Part shown: positions 24,485 to 34,605 of the stretch, piece after piece | Layout: every line of letters begins with the position of its first letter | Position numbering within the stretch: position 1 is the first letter of the stretch | NCBI GenBank assembly: GCA_902760965.1 | Contig: CACWIN010000007.1 | Coordinates: 1 to 53,561 of the forward strand | Direction: 5' to 3' | Length of the DNA: 53,561 nucleotides | From: an uncultured Bacteroidales bacterium | GTDB lineage: Bacteria; Bacteroidota; Bacteroidia; Bacteroidales; Bacteroidaceae | Notes under the pieces: model-generated | Database searches by the model: none | Told to the model about the DNA's origin: nothing | Seen by the model: only the letters and a program-made list of their open reading frames with translations | Translations under genes and position numbers: made by a program

Positions 24485-26272
24485 CTAGGATTTCTTGCTG
24501 AGTTCCAGCCAGCGCATGGTGATTTGGTCGGTGCGATCTATGATTTGACCGATGCGGGCGGATTTGGTTTGGAGCTGGTCGTATGGTAGGGTGCCGCTGT
24601 TCAGTTCATCTTCAAGTTGGGCTTTCTCTTGTTCAAGCTGTTGGAGCTCCTGCTCTATTTGCTCCATTTCTCGCTTTTCCTTGAAGGTGAGTTTGGTGCT
24701 TCGCACACTTTGGCGTTGGCTTTGGCTTTGGCTGCCATCCGGCTGATTCTTTGCGCTTCGCGCTGCAGCAGTGGCTTTTTCCTCATCCTCTTTGAGGACT
24801 TTGTACTCCATGTAGTCGCTGTAGGATGAAGGGAAGTTGGTAACCTTGCCATCGCCCTCAAATACCAGCAAATGCTCTGCTATCTTGTCCATGAAATAGC
24901 GGTCATGCGACACCACTATCACACACCCCTTGAACTGGGCAATGTACTCCTCCAAGACTTGCAGGGTCATTATGTCAAGATCGTTTGTAGGCTCGTCCAG
25001 AATCAGAAAATTGGGACTCTGCATGAGTATGGTGCACAGATAAAGACGCCTGCGCTCACCCCCACTCAGCTTGCTCACGTAACTGTATTGCGTCTTGGGA
25101 GTAAACAGGAATTTCTGCAAAAATTGACCGGCCGACATACGCCTACCGTCATCAAGCACAATATGGTCAGCAATTGCCGTCACCACATCAATAACCTTTG
25201 CATCCTCGGGAAACGAAAGGCCCTGTTGCGAGTAGTAACCAATCTTTAGGGTCGATCCGCGCTCAATTACACCGCTGTCCGGCTGTTCAATACCCAGCAA
25301 CAACTTAAGGAAAGTGGACTTGCCCACACCGTTCTCGCCTATTATGCCCAACTTTTCGTAGCGCGAAAATATGTAGCTGAAATCCTTCAGGATGATCTTG
25401 TCATCGAACGCCTTATTCAAATGCTCAATGTCAAAAATCTTCTTGCCTATGTACGATGCCTTCACGTCAAGTGCCACGCTCTGTTCATCACGTCGGTGCT
25501 GCAGACGCTCCTCAAGCTGATGGAACGACTCCTTGCGGTAGCGGGCCTTACCTCCGCGGGCACACGGCATGCGGCGCATCCAGTCCAGCTCGCGGCGGTA
25601 GAGGTTCAGGTCACTCTCGCGCTGCGATGACTCGGCATCCAGGCGCTCCTGTCGCTTTTCCAGATAGTAGCTGTAATTGCCCTGATAGGAGTAGGCGCGG
25701 AAGTCATCTATCTCTATGATGCGGTTGCACACGCGGTCCAACAGATAGCGGTCATGCGTGACCATAAAAAGAGTCAGCTTGCTAGCAGTGAGATAATCCT
25801 CAAGCCACTCCGTAACGCTTACATCCAGATGGTTGGTAGGCTCGTCAAGAATCAGGAAATCGGGTTCCGACATAAGCACCTGAGCCAAAGCCACGCGCTT
25901 TATCTGCCCACCGGAAAGCTCATCGATAGGCTTCTCAAAGTCCGATACTCCCAGTTTGGTAAGTAGCTGACGGGCACGAAGCAGTTTCTCATCATCGACC
26001 ACGGGACAGCAGGCGTTCAACACTGAAGAGCCCTTGGGGAATACCGGAGTCTGCACCAGATAGGCGGTCTTGATGTCACGGCGGAAAGTAATTGTGCCGC
26101 TGCGGTAATCGGCCACACCGGCAATCACGTCCAGCAGGGTACTTTTGCCCTGCCCGTTGCGTGCTATCAGGCCCACCTTCTCACCCTGATTGATATTGAG
26201 TGAGAGACCGTCAAAAATGATACGGTCACCGAATGATTTGCACAGTCCGTCTATCTGTAGGAAACTCTCCAT
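24485..26272 (-). CDS. ABC-F family ATPase (Uup-like)
   Basis: 595 residues with two ABC cassettes and no membrane segment. Cassette 1 has Walker A ARNGQGKST (about 37-45), signature LSGGQ and Walker B FLILDEPTNHLD. Cassette 2 has GENGVGKST, LSGGE and FLILDEPTNDLD. The linker carries the arginine-rich stretch MRRMPCARGGKARYRKES. The C-terminal coiled coil (KREMEQIEQELQQLEQEKAQ) is typical of Uup, which binds DNA or ribosomes. ABC-F proteins act on the ribosome or on DNA intermediates; no antibiotic-resistance role is evident. Confidence 0.9.
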   Translation of the reverse strand: MESFLQIDGLCKSFGDRIIFDGLSLNINQGEKVGLIARNGQGKSTLLDVIAGVADYRSGTITFRRDIKTAYLVQTPVFPKGSSVLNACCPVVDDEKLLRARQLLTKLGVSDFEKPIDELSGGQIKRVALAQVLMSEPDFLILDEPTNHLDVSVTEWLEDYLTASKLTLFMVTHDRYLLDRVCNRIIEIDDFRAYSYQGNYSYYLEKRQERLDAESSQRESDLNLYRRELDWMRRMPCARGGKARYRKESFHQLEERLQHRRDEQSVALDVKASYIGKKIFDIEHLNKAFDDKIILKDFSYIFSRYEKLGIIGENGVGKSTFLKLLLGIEQPDSGVIERGSTLKIGYYSQQGLSFPEDAKVIDVVTAIADHIVLDDGRRMSAGQFLQKFLFTPKTQYSYVSKLSGGERRRLYLCTILMQSPNFLILDEPTNDLDIMTLQVLEEYIAQFKGCVIVVSHDRYFMDKIAEHLLVFEGDGKVTNFPSSYSDYMEYKVLKEDEEKATAAARSAKNQPDGSQSQSQRQSVRSTKLTFKEKREMEQIEQELQQLEQEKAQLEDELNSGTLPYDQLQTKSARIGQIIDRTDQITMRWLELSKKS

Positions 26273-26311
26273 AACACTTTTACGCCCACATTTTTGCGAC
26301 CGTAAAGGTAA

Positions 26312-28474
26312 TCATTTTTTTGGCCGGACGGCACGTACATCTGAATAATAGGTTCTGTTCCTTGATATGATATAACAATATTCTGACGTGGTTTCACCCG
26401 GTTCATTTTCACCTTGGACATATACGCGTCTGGGTGTATCGGATATGTTAAAGAGATAACAGTCCCTTTTTTCTCCGCTTGTGTTGACCAGATCGCTGGT
26501 CATGTACCTATTGTCAACAGCCCCCTTATGAGTATATGGCAGGAATATGCTCCTGTCTTCATAACCCGGCACCTTGCTGGTAGCTCTGAATCCCGGCATA
26601 GCGTCCACTGTATCCTTTTTCCACTCACAGTTTTCTGCCAATTCCTCCCACTCGGCTCTTGACGGCAAGCGCCAGCCTCCTCCCCAGTTAAATGCAGCCG
26701 CATCACCCGGTTCCATTTCATAATCATATTCTCTAGGGGAGCTTGGCTCCACATTGCCCCATTGGTAACGGTCGCCATGAACGCTTTCAGAAAAAGAGCC
26801 CAGATTAAACGATGCCCAGTATACACTCAGTCCCAGATCCACATACTTGTAGGCCGATAAGCGTGAGCCCACTTCCGCCACCTGCAGATGATAATGGGCC
26901 GATGCATCACCGAAAGATGCCGTGACAGCACATGTTCCGGCCGATATTGCAGTGATCACACCATCCTGCACCGTTGCGACCTGCGGATCGGATGTGGTCC
27001 ATTCCACAGCCTTGGCGTCTTTGACATTACCCGGTTGAGCGTGAATCTGCAACACATACCTTTCGCCCGGTTCAATGCATATACTGTCCTCTGTTATAAT
27101 TGAAATGTAGTATGGTCTCTTATTCTCATCCTGAGGTAAATCACGTACCAACCTTGCCGGTACGGCGTACTTCTTCATACTATTTATTTCGTATTCCGGT
27201 GTATCTTCATCGGGCTGAATAAGGAAAGGATAATCGGGATAATCATCATGATCAATATCAAAATACGATGTTGAAATACGGATAAAAATAGTGTCTTTCT
27301 CATATCCGGGCGATTTACCGCATAAGTAACCGATTAACAATTCATTCTCCTCATCTTCAATCCCATCTCCGTCACAATCACTTTCCAGTTCCTCATATTC
27401 AGCAATTGTAGGCAGGCGCCACCCCCTTTCCATGTAAAATGGCAGCCACTGTGTCTGTTCCCATTTGAAATGAGAGCCCACCTCATCAGGGGATGATGCT
27501 CCCACATTCAGGTTCGCCCATTGCACACTCAGGCCCAGATTAACCGGGACCGGCTCAATAAACTCTGACGTAACATCACAATGGGCGGTCATTGAACCGT
27601 ACTGCGCGGTTATACGGCAGGAGCCAACCCCGACAGCCATAATCTCACCCGGCTCGGTTATTCTTACAATATTGGTATCTGAACTGCTCCAACTCACTTT
27701 CTCCGGCCATATGTTGCGTAATGGAGTTGTGTTGAGCTTTAAGACTCGCTTACCGCCCACCAATAAAGTATCTGCAACGGAATCAATTGAAATACTCTCC
27801 AGCCCGCCGTCATCCAAAGGGCGGACCGGCCTTACTGTCATACCGTTATAATAGTTCAACTTCGGATTTCTATCGAGTTTCTCTGATTTGTTACCATAAT
27901 GCCAAACACTTCCATATTTGAACAGACTGCTTGTCCAGAGTACTACACGTTCTCCCTCATCTATGGGTTCGTTTCCATCCAGAAAACCTGTTGCCGGAAT
28001 AAAGATTGAACGGTCTTCATATCCCGGTACGTTACTGGTTATCTTAGCCCCATATACACCGTCAACGGTAATCCATTCCCAGTTACAGGCCATAAGTTCC
28101 TCTTTCTCGGCTTTTGTGGGCATTCGCCAGCCTTTGCCCCAATTTGCAGCAGCGGCATCATCAACAGCATAAAGGAGCGCCGTACCGTATTTATCAAATC
28201 TGGTGCTGTCATACCTTTCAGTAAACTTTATGCCTTTAGGGCCAAACCTGTAATTCCATTCCGTGAACATATCCTTAGGTTCAGTCTCTCCAAAAGCAAA
28301 ATAATTCCCGTAATCCTGCTGATTCCTGGCACCCACATTTGTTGTAGCCCATAGGACCGAAAGGCCCAGATCCACGCTCTCGTGTTTTCGGTGTGTATAC
28401 CTGACTTTTACATCGGCCGCATTTGCAGCCAACACCAAGACTGACAGTAACAGTGTAATCAGAATCCGTTTCAT
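26312..28474 (-). CDS. Secreted modular protein: three FISUMP-like modules alternating with BIG2 domains
   Basis: 720 residues with signal peptide MKRILITLLLSVLVLAANA. Three modules begin ESVDLGLSVLWATTNVGA, PVNLGLSVQWANLNVGA and KYVDLGLSVYWASFNLGS and contain GWRMPTKAEKEEL/GWRLPTIAEYEEL/GWRLPSRAEWEEL. The first and third end in Y-x-VRPVRP/VRAVRP; the second is shorter. Between them are two BIG2-like Ig domains (VSWSSSDTNIVRIT..GSCRITAQYG and VEWTTSDPQVATVQ..GTCAVTASFG). Such proteins are abundant in Prevotella and relatives and are thought to be surface proteins; no binding target is known. The fragment at 36717 belongs to the same family. Confidence 0.75.
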   Translation of the reverse strand: MKRILITLLLSVLVLAANAADVKVRYTHRKHESVDLGLSVLWATTNVGARNQQDYGNYFAFGETEPKDMFTEWNYRFGPKGIKFTERYDSTRFDKYGTALLYAVDDAAAANWGKGWRMPTKAEKEELMACNWEWITVDGVYGAKITSNVPGYEDRSIFIPATGFLDGNEPIDEGERVVLWTSSLFKYGSVWHYGNKSEKLDRNPKLNYYNGMTVRPVRPLDDGGLESISIDSVADTLLVGGKRVLKLNTTPLRNIWPEKVSWSSSDTNIVRITEPGEIMAVGVGSCRITAQYGSMTAHCDVTSEFIEPVPVNLGLSVQWANLNVGASSPDEVGSHFKWEQTQWLPFYMERGWRLPTIAEYEELESDCDGDGIEDEENELLIGYLCGKSPGYEKDTIFIRISTSYFDIDHDDYPDYPFLIQPDEDTPEYEINSMKKYAVPARLVRDLPQDENKRPYYISIITEDSICIEPGERYVLQIHAQPGNVKDAKAVEWTTSDPQVATVQDGVITAISAGTCAVTASFGDASAHYHLQVAEVGSRLSAYKYVDLGLSVYWASFNLGSFSESVHGDRYQWGNVEPSSPREYDYEMEPGDAAAFNWGGGWRLPSRAEWEELAENCEWKKDTVDAMPGFRATSKVPGYEDRSIFLPYTHKGAVDNRYMTSDLVNTSGEKRDCYLFNISDTPRRVYVQGENEPGETTSEYCYIISRNRTYYSDVRAVRPKK

Positions 28475-28548
28475 TTTTCATTTGCCGTTTCTACCACAAA
28501 TATCCGCAAATACACTCCCACATGCAAGAAAAAAGCATTGCAAAACTG

Positions 28549-28579
28549 TTGCATTTGCGCCCCATTAAAACTAACTTCG
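28549..28579 (+). promoter_or_regulatory. Candidate promoter of the CE2-GH43-GH54-VKOR operon
   Basis: TTG (28549-28551), 20 bases, then TAACTTCG (28572-28579), one mismatch from TAnnTTTG. It lies 24 bases upstream of the ATG of the CE2 gene, the first of four closely spaced genes. Confidence 0.4.
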
Positions 28580-28603
28580 CAAAAAAAAACTAACTGAAAG
28601 CTC

Positions 28604-29722
28604 ATGAAAGGATTACTGATTACTGCCATTATTGCCTCAATCATTACAGTTCCGGCTTTCGCAGCCGATAAGACTCCCGCATCGGACAGCCGCATCACAT
28701 ACGTGGGCCGTACACTGACCCAAGACGGCGACGTAAGTTTTGACTGGAGTTCCACTTACGCCAAGATCAACTTCCTGGGCGATTATCTGGCCGTGCGTGC
28801 ATCGGACACCAAAAAGGATTACTTTAACGTCTGGATAGACCGCGAGATGAGCGCTGAGGCTGATAAGGTACTGTGTATCAACAGTTCCGATACTCTGCTC
28901 ACCATTGTAAGCAGTGCCGATTTCAGCAAGAAAGGCAAGAAGCAGGCCAGCCATACGGTGATAATCCAGAAACGCACCGAGGCCGATCAGGGCCGTACTA
29001 CATTCCATGAGTTCCTGACCGATAAGGGACTGCTGCAGGCTGCGCCGGTCAAGGAGCGCCTGATTGAGTTTGTGGGCGATTCATACACCTGCGGATACGG
29101 CATTGAGAACAGTGTGGCGCGCAACCGATACACTCCCGAGACCCAAAACACTTCCAAGACATACTGTGCTCTGCTGGCCAGGTATTTCGATGCCGATTTC
29201 ATAACGGTGTCTCACTCCGGGATGGGAATATGCCGCAATTACGATGACCGTGACAAGAATGCCCGCTGGTATATGCCCGACCGTTACACCTGCACGTTTG
29301 ACAACGCCCGCCAGCCCAAATGGGAGCCGGGAGACCTTAAACCCGATATCACCATGATTTATCTTGGCCAGAACGACTTCTCAACCGAGCGTCAGCCCAT
29401 GCGTGACCCGTTCAAGAACAGCTACAAACGCCTTATAAAAGAGATAAAGGATTACTATGGCGAAGACCACCCCATACTGTGCGTATCGACCAAGGTTGAC
29501 AAACTGCTGTTTGACTTTGTGCGCGAATGCGTTGAGGAGTGCGGTTACCGCAACGTCTATTATGACGGAATGTTCCAGGCCGTCCATCTGGACAACGACC
29601 AGGAGCTTGGCGCCGACTGGCATCCCAACTGGAAAGCCCACATCAAACTGGCCTACGCCCTCATCCCCTACTTCTCCACCATTACAGGTTGGGAGATGCA
29701 GCCCGCAAAACCGATAGAATAA
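28604..29722 (+). CDS. SGNH/GDSL esterase, carbohydrate esterase family 2-like
   Basis: 372 residues with signal peptide MKGLLITAIIASIITVPAFA. Residues about 25-145 form the jelly-roll domain that precedes the catalytic domain in CE2 acetyl esterases. The SGNH hydrolase follows with block I FVGDSYTCGYGIEN (nucleophile Ser), block II SHSGMG, block III YLGQNDFS and block V ADWHPN (catalytic Asp and His). CE2 enzymes remove acetyl groups from xylan, glucomannan and similar glycans. Its neighbours GH43 and GH54 point to arabinoxylan-type hemicellulose. It lies 12 bases from the GH43 gene. Confidence 0.82.
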   Translation: MKGLLITAIIASIITVPAFAADKTPASDSRITYVGRTLTQDGDVSFDWSSTYAKINFLGDYLAVRASDTKKDYFNVWIDREMSAEADKVLCINSSDTLLTIVSSADFSKKGKKQASHTVIIQKRTEADQGRTTFHEFLTDKGLLQAAPVKERLIEFVGDSYTCGYGIENSVARNRYTPETQNTSKTYCALLARYFDADFITVSHSGMGICRNYDDRDKNARWYMPDRYTCTFDNARQPKWEPGDLKPDITMIYLGQNDFSTERQPMRDPFKNSYKRLIKEIKDYYGEDHPILCVSTKVDKLLFDFVRECVEECGYRNVYYDGMFQAVHLDNDQELGADWHPNWKAHIKLAYALIPYFSTITGWEMQPAKPIE

Positions 29723-29734
29723 AACTGACCAAAT

Positions 29735-31228
29735 ATGAGAATTAACCTGTTAATGCTTGCTCTCATGCTGACATTATGCACAGGAGCACAACTAAACGCA
29801 CAAACCGATGGCCGCCGTTACTGCAACCCGTTGCCTATGGTGATTGGCCAGGGCGGAAACGCATCGGGCGATGTATCGGTATTCCGTGATGATGACGGCC
29901 TTTTCTATATGTTCTGCACGGGCGGCGGCGCATGGCACAGCGACAATATGTTGGACTGGGAGTTTACACCTGTGCAGCGCGTTCCGGTAGCCCCCGATGT
30001 TGTCAAGTACCGCGGCAAGTACTACATGTCCGGTAACGACTGCCCGCTCTATGTGGCTGATAACCCGCTGGGCCCCTACTCCGTTCTGGGTGAATGGGAG
30101 AACACTCCCGATGTGGAGGGCGGATGGAACGACCCGTTCGATATGCATATCTTTATTGACGATGACAAGCCCTACCTGTTCTACTCCGGACGCGGAATTA
30201 GCGGCATATTCGGTGTACCACTTGACCCCGACCATCTGAACCGTTTTACCGACAAACCCACTCACCTGTTCAGCTTCAATCCCAAGCATGAGTGGGAGCG
30301 TTACGGCGAAATGAATGAATACACCGGCGTGGCCTGGATAGAAGGCCCCTGGCTCTTCAAGTACAAAGGCACCTATTACATGCAGTACTCCGCATCGGGC
30401 ACCCAATGGAAGACCTACGCAGAGGGCTATTACACCGCCAAGAATCCTCTTGGACCTTATACCTATGCCGATAACAACCCGCTCCTGCGCAAGACCGAAG
30501 GTCTGGTTACAGGAACCGCTCACGGCAGCGTGGTTGAAGGACCTGACGGCGGACTGTGGCAGTTCTACACAATAGTGCTCTCCAACCCGCCCGGCGGTCG
30601 CCGCATAGGCATGGACCGCATAGACGTGGACAAAAAAGGACGCTGGTCCGTACAGATTACCGATACTCCACAACCTGCTCCGGGTGTAAAGAGCGCCAGA
30701 GCGTCGCTCCCAGTAACCATCAACAAGATGAACGCCATGAACGCGCTCTCCAAGTTCTCGTCACAGCAGCCGGGCCGATATGCATCGTACGCTGTAGACA
30801 ACTCCAGCGGTACGGTTTGGGAGCCGGATCCATCGGACCCAGAACCCTCAATTACAATAGAACTCTCACCCGCCACACGTTTTGACGAAGTACAGCTGTT
30901 TGATGTGGATGCGGTACGCATAATGTTCAACGCCGGCGGCCGTCGCGGATTCGGCGGCGGAGGAGCCAGTGCCGGAACAGTCTATAAATATAAGGTCGAT
31001 GTATCGCTTGACGGTGAGACCTACACAACAGTTCTTGACAAGACCTCAAATACCGAGCAGCGCAACACCATATTTGAGGAGTTCAAACCTATTGAGGCCC
31101 GATTTATCCGCCTCACTGTTACCGAATGGCCCGGCACTCAATTGGGCGTGATAGAGTTCACAGCATTCGGCCTGCCCGGACGAACTGAACCCGCCCGCGT
31201 AGCAATTCCACCTGTAATAACTTACTAA
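29735..31228 (+). CDS. Glycoside hydrolase family 43-like enzyme with C-terminal carbohydrate-binding-like domain
   Basis: 497 residues with signal peptide MRINLLMLALMLTLCTGAQLNA. The five-bladed propeller is visible as YCNPLPMVIGQGGNASGDVSVFRDDDGLFYMFCTGG (base Asp), WNDPFDMHIFIDDDKPYLFYS, GVAWIEGPWLFKYKGTYYM (acid Glu) and TGTAHGSVVEGPDG. The C-terminal 150 residues look like an F5/8 type C domain (YAVDNSSGTVWEPDPSDPEP, then EARFIRLTVTEWPG). A Gly-rich insert GGRRGFGGGGASAG sits in that domain. It likely removes xylose or arabinose side units; exact specificity cannot be read. Confidence 0.82.
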   Translation: MRINLLMLALMLTLCTGAQLNAQTDGRRYCNPLPMVIGQGGNASGDVSVFRDDDGLFYMFCTGGGAWHSDNMLDWEFTPVQRVPVAPDVVKYRGKYYMSGNDCPLYVADNPLGPYSVLGEWENTPDVEGGWNDPFDMHIFIDDDKPYLFYSGRGISGIFGVPLDPDHLNRFTDKPTHLFSFNPKHEWERYGEMNEYTGVAWIEGPWLFKYKGTYYMQYSASGTQWKTYAEGYYTAKNPLGPYTYADNNPLLRKTEGLVTGTAHGSVVEGPDGGLWQFYTIVLSNPPGGRRIGMDRIDVDKKGRWSVQITDTPQPAPGVKSARASLPVTINKMNAMNALSKFSSQQPGRYASYAVDNSSGTVWEPDPSDPEPSITIELSPATRFDEVQLFDVDAVRIMFNAGGRRGFGGGGASAGTVYKYKVDVSLDGETYTTVLDKTSNTEQRNTIFEEFKPIEARFIRLTVTEWPGTQLGVIEFTAFGLPGRTEPARVAIPPVITY

Positions 31229-31240
31229 CCCATAATCCTT

Positions 31241-34200
31241 ATGAAAAAATCCAGTATTATCCTGCTTTTGGCCGGTGTGACGGTAGCACCGGCTCTGATT
31301 GCCACAGTTGCCGTGGCTGCAGGTGACAGCCGCATTCCGCAGCGTCCGGACGGACCTTGCGACGTATATCAAAAAGGTGGTGCGCCCTGCGTTGCAGCGC
31401 ATTCAACCACCCGCGCTCTCTACAAATCCTACAACGGCCCGCTCTACCAGGTAATGCGCCAGAGCGACGGCAAGACACTCGACATTGGTGTGGTTCAGCC
31501 ATCGGCTGGTGACCCCGGAGGTTATGCCGATGCAGCCGCACAGGACAAATTCTGCAAGGACACCTACTGCTGGATAACCATCCTGTATGACCAGTCAGGC
31601 AAGAAAAACCATCTGGTACAGGCCCCGCGCGGCGGATTCAGCGGCCAGGCAATGGGCGGATTCAATAATGTACCCATGGCCGATTGGGCTCCAGTTACCC
31701 TTATGGGCCACAAGGTTTACGGCGTATTCATCACAGCCGGTATGGGTCTCAGATGGAACGATGCCCACGGCACCGCTGTCGATGACCAGGCCGAAGGTCA
31801 GTACTGGGTGATAAACGGCCAGCACTACAACACCGGCTGCTGCTTTGACTACGGTAACGCCGAGACTGACAGCCGCGATGACGGTGACGGCACTATGGAG
31901 ACCACCTACTACGGCAACCAGCCCTCATGGTATCACGGACAGGCTCCCGGCCCGTGGATCATGACCGACCAGGAGAACAACCTGGTAGGCTGCATCAACC
32001 CCGATCCCAATGACAAATACTGCGCTGACCTGCCCAGCATAAGCTGGCGCTTTGTAACCGCCACAGCCGATGGTGAGCCTCACCACTGGCGCTCCATGGG
32101 CGGCAATGCCCAGGGCGGCGACTTGCAGATAATGTATGACGGAGGCCGAATCCAGAACCCGCGCAGCAGCTATGACCCCATGCGCAAGCAGGGTGCCATC
32201 CTGCTGGGTAACGGCGGCGACAACTCCAACGGCTCATCGGGCACATTCTACGAGGGCGCAATGACCGCTCCCGGCACATTCCCAACAATTGAGACCAACC
32301 AGGCAGTACAGGCAAACGTTGTTGCTGCCGGATATGATGTCCAGATGCTTCAGATAAGCGCATCCGGCAAGGTTGACAAGCCCAACCTGCTCCAGACATT
32401 CGCACCCAAGACCACTCAGAACGTAACCGTAGTGTTCAAGAACACCTCAAAGCAGACAATTGATGATCTTGAACTGAGTCTGAGTACCCCCAAAGGCTGG
32501 AAAGCCGTTGTAGCCGGATCAAAAGCCAAGGTCAGCAAAATAGGCTATCAAGTTCAGCCCGGCCAGACCGTAGCTGTTGAGTTCTCTGTAACATCATCAA
32601 AGAAACTGTTCAACGGTGATCTTGGAGCAAAGGCAAGTTGGAACAACGGCAGCAGCCAATGGACCGCAGCCCAGAAGGTACGTAACGTGGAGCCCGTAAA
32701 GATCAACGAGTTCCGCATAGCCGACGGCAGCGGCAACCAGACCAACTCATTCATTGAGCTTTACAACGCCGGTGAGAAGTCTGTCAACCTGTCGGGCTGG
32801 ACATTCACTCACCATGCAGTCAACCTGCCCTACTTCTCATCAATAAACATCCCCAAGGGCACCAAACTTGCACCCAAGTCATTCTATCTGATGGGAATAA
32901 GCAACTCAGGTCTCTCGGTCGATGCAGCCAAGGGTGACAACATTATTTATGTACGCAACGTGACAGGCATCGAGGCCGGGCACAGCATAACAATAGGTAC
33001 CGGAAATGAGGCCGAAAAACGCACCGTAAAGAACGTAATCCAGCCCCAGGCACAGCAACAACAGCAGCCTCAGGGATTTGGAGGATTCCGCGGCGCAGGT
33101 CCTGCTGGTGCTCCCACCACTCTTTGGCAGCCTCTGCCCGAGGGTCCGGTCATAACCATCCCCGCAGGCAGCAACAATATCCCCGTAACCAGCACAGCCG
33201 GATTCCAGGTTGGTCAGAAGATGGCCATCGGCTACGGATCAACCTACCCCGCAGTATCAAATTCACTTGAGAAATATGAGGTTGTAACCGTAACCGAGGT
33301 TGGCAAACCCGGCACACAGGCCTGGCTGGCAGTCGATGCCAAGAAGGGCGATACCAACATTAAGGTTACCAGCACACAGAACATTACCGCCGGCGACAAG
33401 ATCCGTCTTGATATTGACAGTGAGGGTCACGGAATTGAATGGGTAACAGTAAAATCCGTAGGCACCCAGTCATCACGCGGCAGCAATGGCGGTCCGCTTG
33501 GTCCGAATGACAACCCTGGCACCGGTCTTGAACTTGAGGCTCCGCTTAAGTTTGACCACTCCGCAAACATGCCGTTCGCAGTTAACGGAACCGGTATCAC
33601 ATTTGAGCCGGCAACCAAGTTTGACCACTCCAGCAACGAGCCCGTACTGCCTCTTATCTACGCCCTTGAACTTGACAAACCGCTTGCCAAAAAGCACGCC
33701 ATAAACAGCGTAGTTCAGGATGTCATGGTAACCAATGCAGGCTTCTATGGCAATGTAACACCAGACCTTCTGTTTGGCGGTCCTACACTCGATGCATCAC
33801 GCGGCAACATGACTCTGCGTAACGGCAAGGGTCTCATAGTGGATGCCATGAACTACGGCGGTCTGGTTGACCCGTGGCTTGCCGAGGGTTATCACGCCGA
33901 TTCAGGTGCAGGTGCCGAGGGTGCATATGCTCCCGTTCCGCAGACAGGACGCGGACGTGGCGGATTCGGCGCATTCGGAGCCGCTCCGGCAGCAACCACA
34001 GCCGCAGGTCCCGACCTTAGCACAGGCCGTTACCCTGACGGATTTGACACCGATGACAACAAGCTGGACTTCCACACAGGACAGGCACAGACAATTGCAG
34101 CACCTGCCAAAGCCGGCCAGACCAACATCAAGGTAGCATCCATCCAGGGCTTCTCAATAGGCCAGACCATGTACGTTGGTTCAGGCAGCAGCCTTGAAAA

Positions 34201-34600
34201 GGTTAAGATTGCCACCATAGGCACAGCCGGTGCAACAACTATTTCGGCCGATGCCAAGAAGGGTGACAAGACCGTGGCAGTTGCCGCATCACAGGGCTTC
34301 CAGGTTGGTCAGATAATCAACATAGGAAACGAATCCTACACCATTGAATCAATCCAGGCCGTTCCCCGTCGCGGATTCGGATTTGGAGGATTTGGAGGAT
34401 TCGGTGGCCGTGGAGGCCAGCAGCAGCCCGTTGAACCGGACAAGATAACCCTGACCACAGGCCTTAACGCCGCAGTAGCCAGCGGAGAATATCTTACAGG
34501 TACAGGTATAACCCTGGGCGCACCCCTTACCAAGGATCACGGCGCAGGCGATGCATTCACCGCATCGGTAGCCACTCCGGGTAAACCTAACATCAGATAA
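31241..34600 (+). CDS. GH54-type alpha-L-arabinofuranosidase, multidomain
   Basis: 1119 residues, exported. Residues about 38-368 align by eye with fungal AbfB (GH54): GPCDVYQKGGAPCVAAHSTT, ILYDQSGKKNHL, CCFDYGNAET, GPWIMTDQENN and GNGGDNSNGSSGTFYEG. The expected nucleophile is Glu245 and the acid/base Asp327. Cys40/Cys50, Cys105/Cys110 and the vicinal pair Cys200-Cys201 match the disulfides of that family; Cys251/Cys261 in an insert may add another. Then come a NEW3-like domain (about 385-485), a lamin-tail domain (KINEFRIADGSGNQTNSFIEL) and repeated 'KGDTNIKVTSTQNITAGDKI'-type modules with Gly/Phe-rich linkers. The fungal arabinose-binding domain is absent. The VKOR-DsbA gene follows by five bases. 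Confidence 0.85.
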   Translation: MKKSSIILLLAGVTVAPALIATVAVAAGDSRIPQRPDGPCDVYQKGGAPCVAAHSTTRALYKSYNGPLYQVMRQSDGKTLDIGVVQPSAGDPGGYADAAAQDKFCKDTYCWITILYDQSGKKNHLVQAPRGGFSGQAMGGFNNVPMADWAPVTLMGHKVYGVFITAGMGLRWNDAHGTAVDDQAEGQYWVINGQHYNTGCCFDYGNAETDSRDDGDGTMETTYYGNQPSWYHGQAPGPWIMTDQENNLVGCINPDPNDKYCADLPSISWRFVTATADGEPHHWRSMGGNAQGGDLQIMYDGGRIQNPRSSYDPMRKQGAILLGNGGDNSNGSSGTFYEGAMTAPGTFPTIETNQAVQANVVAAGYDVQMLQISASGKVDKPNLLQTFAPKTTQNVTVVFKNTSKQTIDDLELSLSTPKGWKAVVAGSKAKVSKIGYQVQPGQTVAVEFSVTSSKKLFNGDLGAKASWNNGSSQWTAAQKVRNVEPVKINEFRIADGSGNQTNSFIELYNAGEKSVNLSGWTFTHHAVNLPYFSSINIPKGTKLAPKSFYLMGISNSGLSVDAAKGDNIIYVRNVTGIEAGHSITIGTGNEAEKRTVKNVIQPQAQQQQQPQGFGGFRGAGPAGAPTTLWQPLPEGPVITIPAGSNNIPVTSTAGFQVGQKMAIGYGSTYPAVSNSLEKYEVVTVTEVGKPGTQAWLAVDAKKGDTNIKVTSTQNITAGDKIRLDIDSEGHGIEWVTVKSVGTQSSRGSNGGPLGPNDNPGTGLELEAPLKFDHSANMPFAVNGTGITFEPATKFDHSSNEPVLPLIYALELDKPLAKKHAINSVVQDVMVTNAGFYGNVTPDLLFGGPTLDASRGNMTLRNGKGLIVDAMNYGGLVDPWLAEGYHADSGAGAEGAYAPVPQTGRGRGGFGAFGAAPAATTAAGPDLSTGRYPDGFDTDDNKLDFHTGQAQTIAAPAKAGQTNIKVASIQGFSIGQTMYVGSGSSLEKVKIATIGTAGATTISADAKKGDKTVAVAASQGFQVGQIINIGNESYTIESIQAVPRRGFGFGGFGGFGGRGGQQQPVEPDKITLTTGLNAAVASGEYLTGTGITLGAPLTKDHGAGDAFTASVATPGKPNIR

Positions 34601-34605
34601 TTGTA

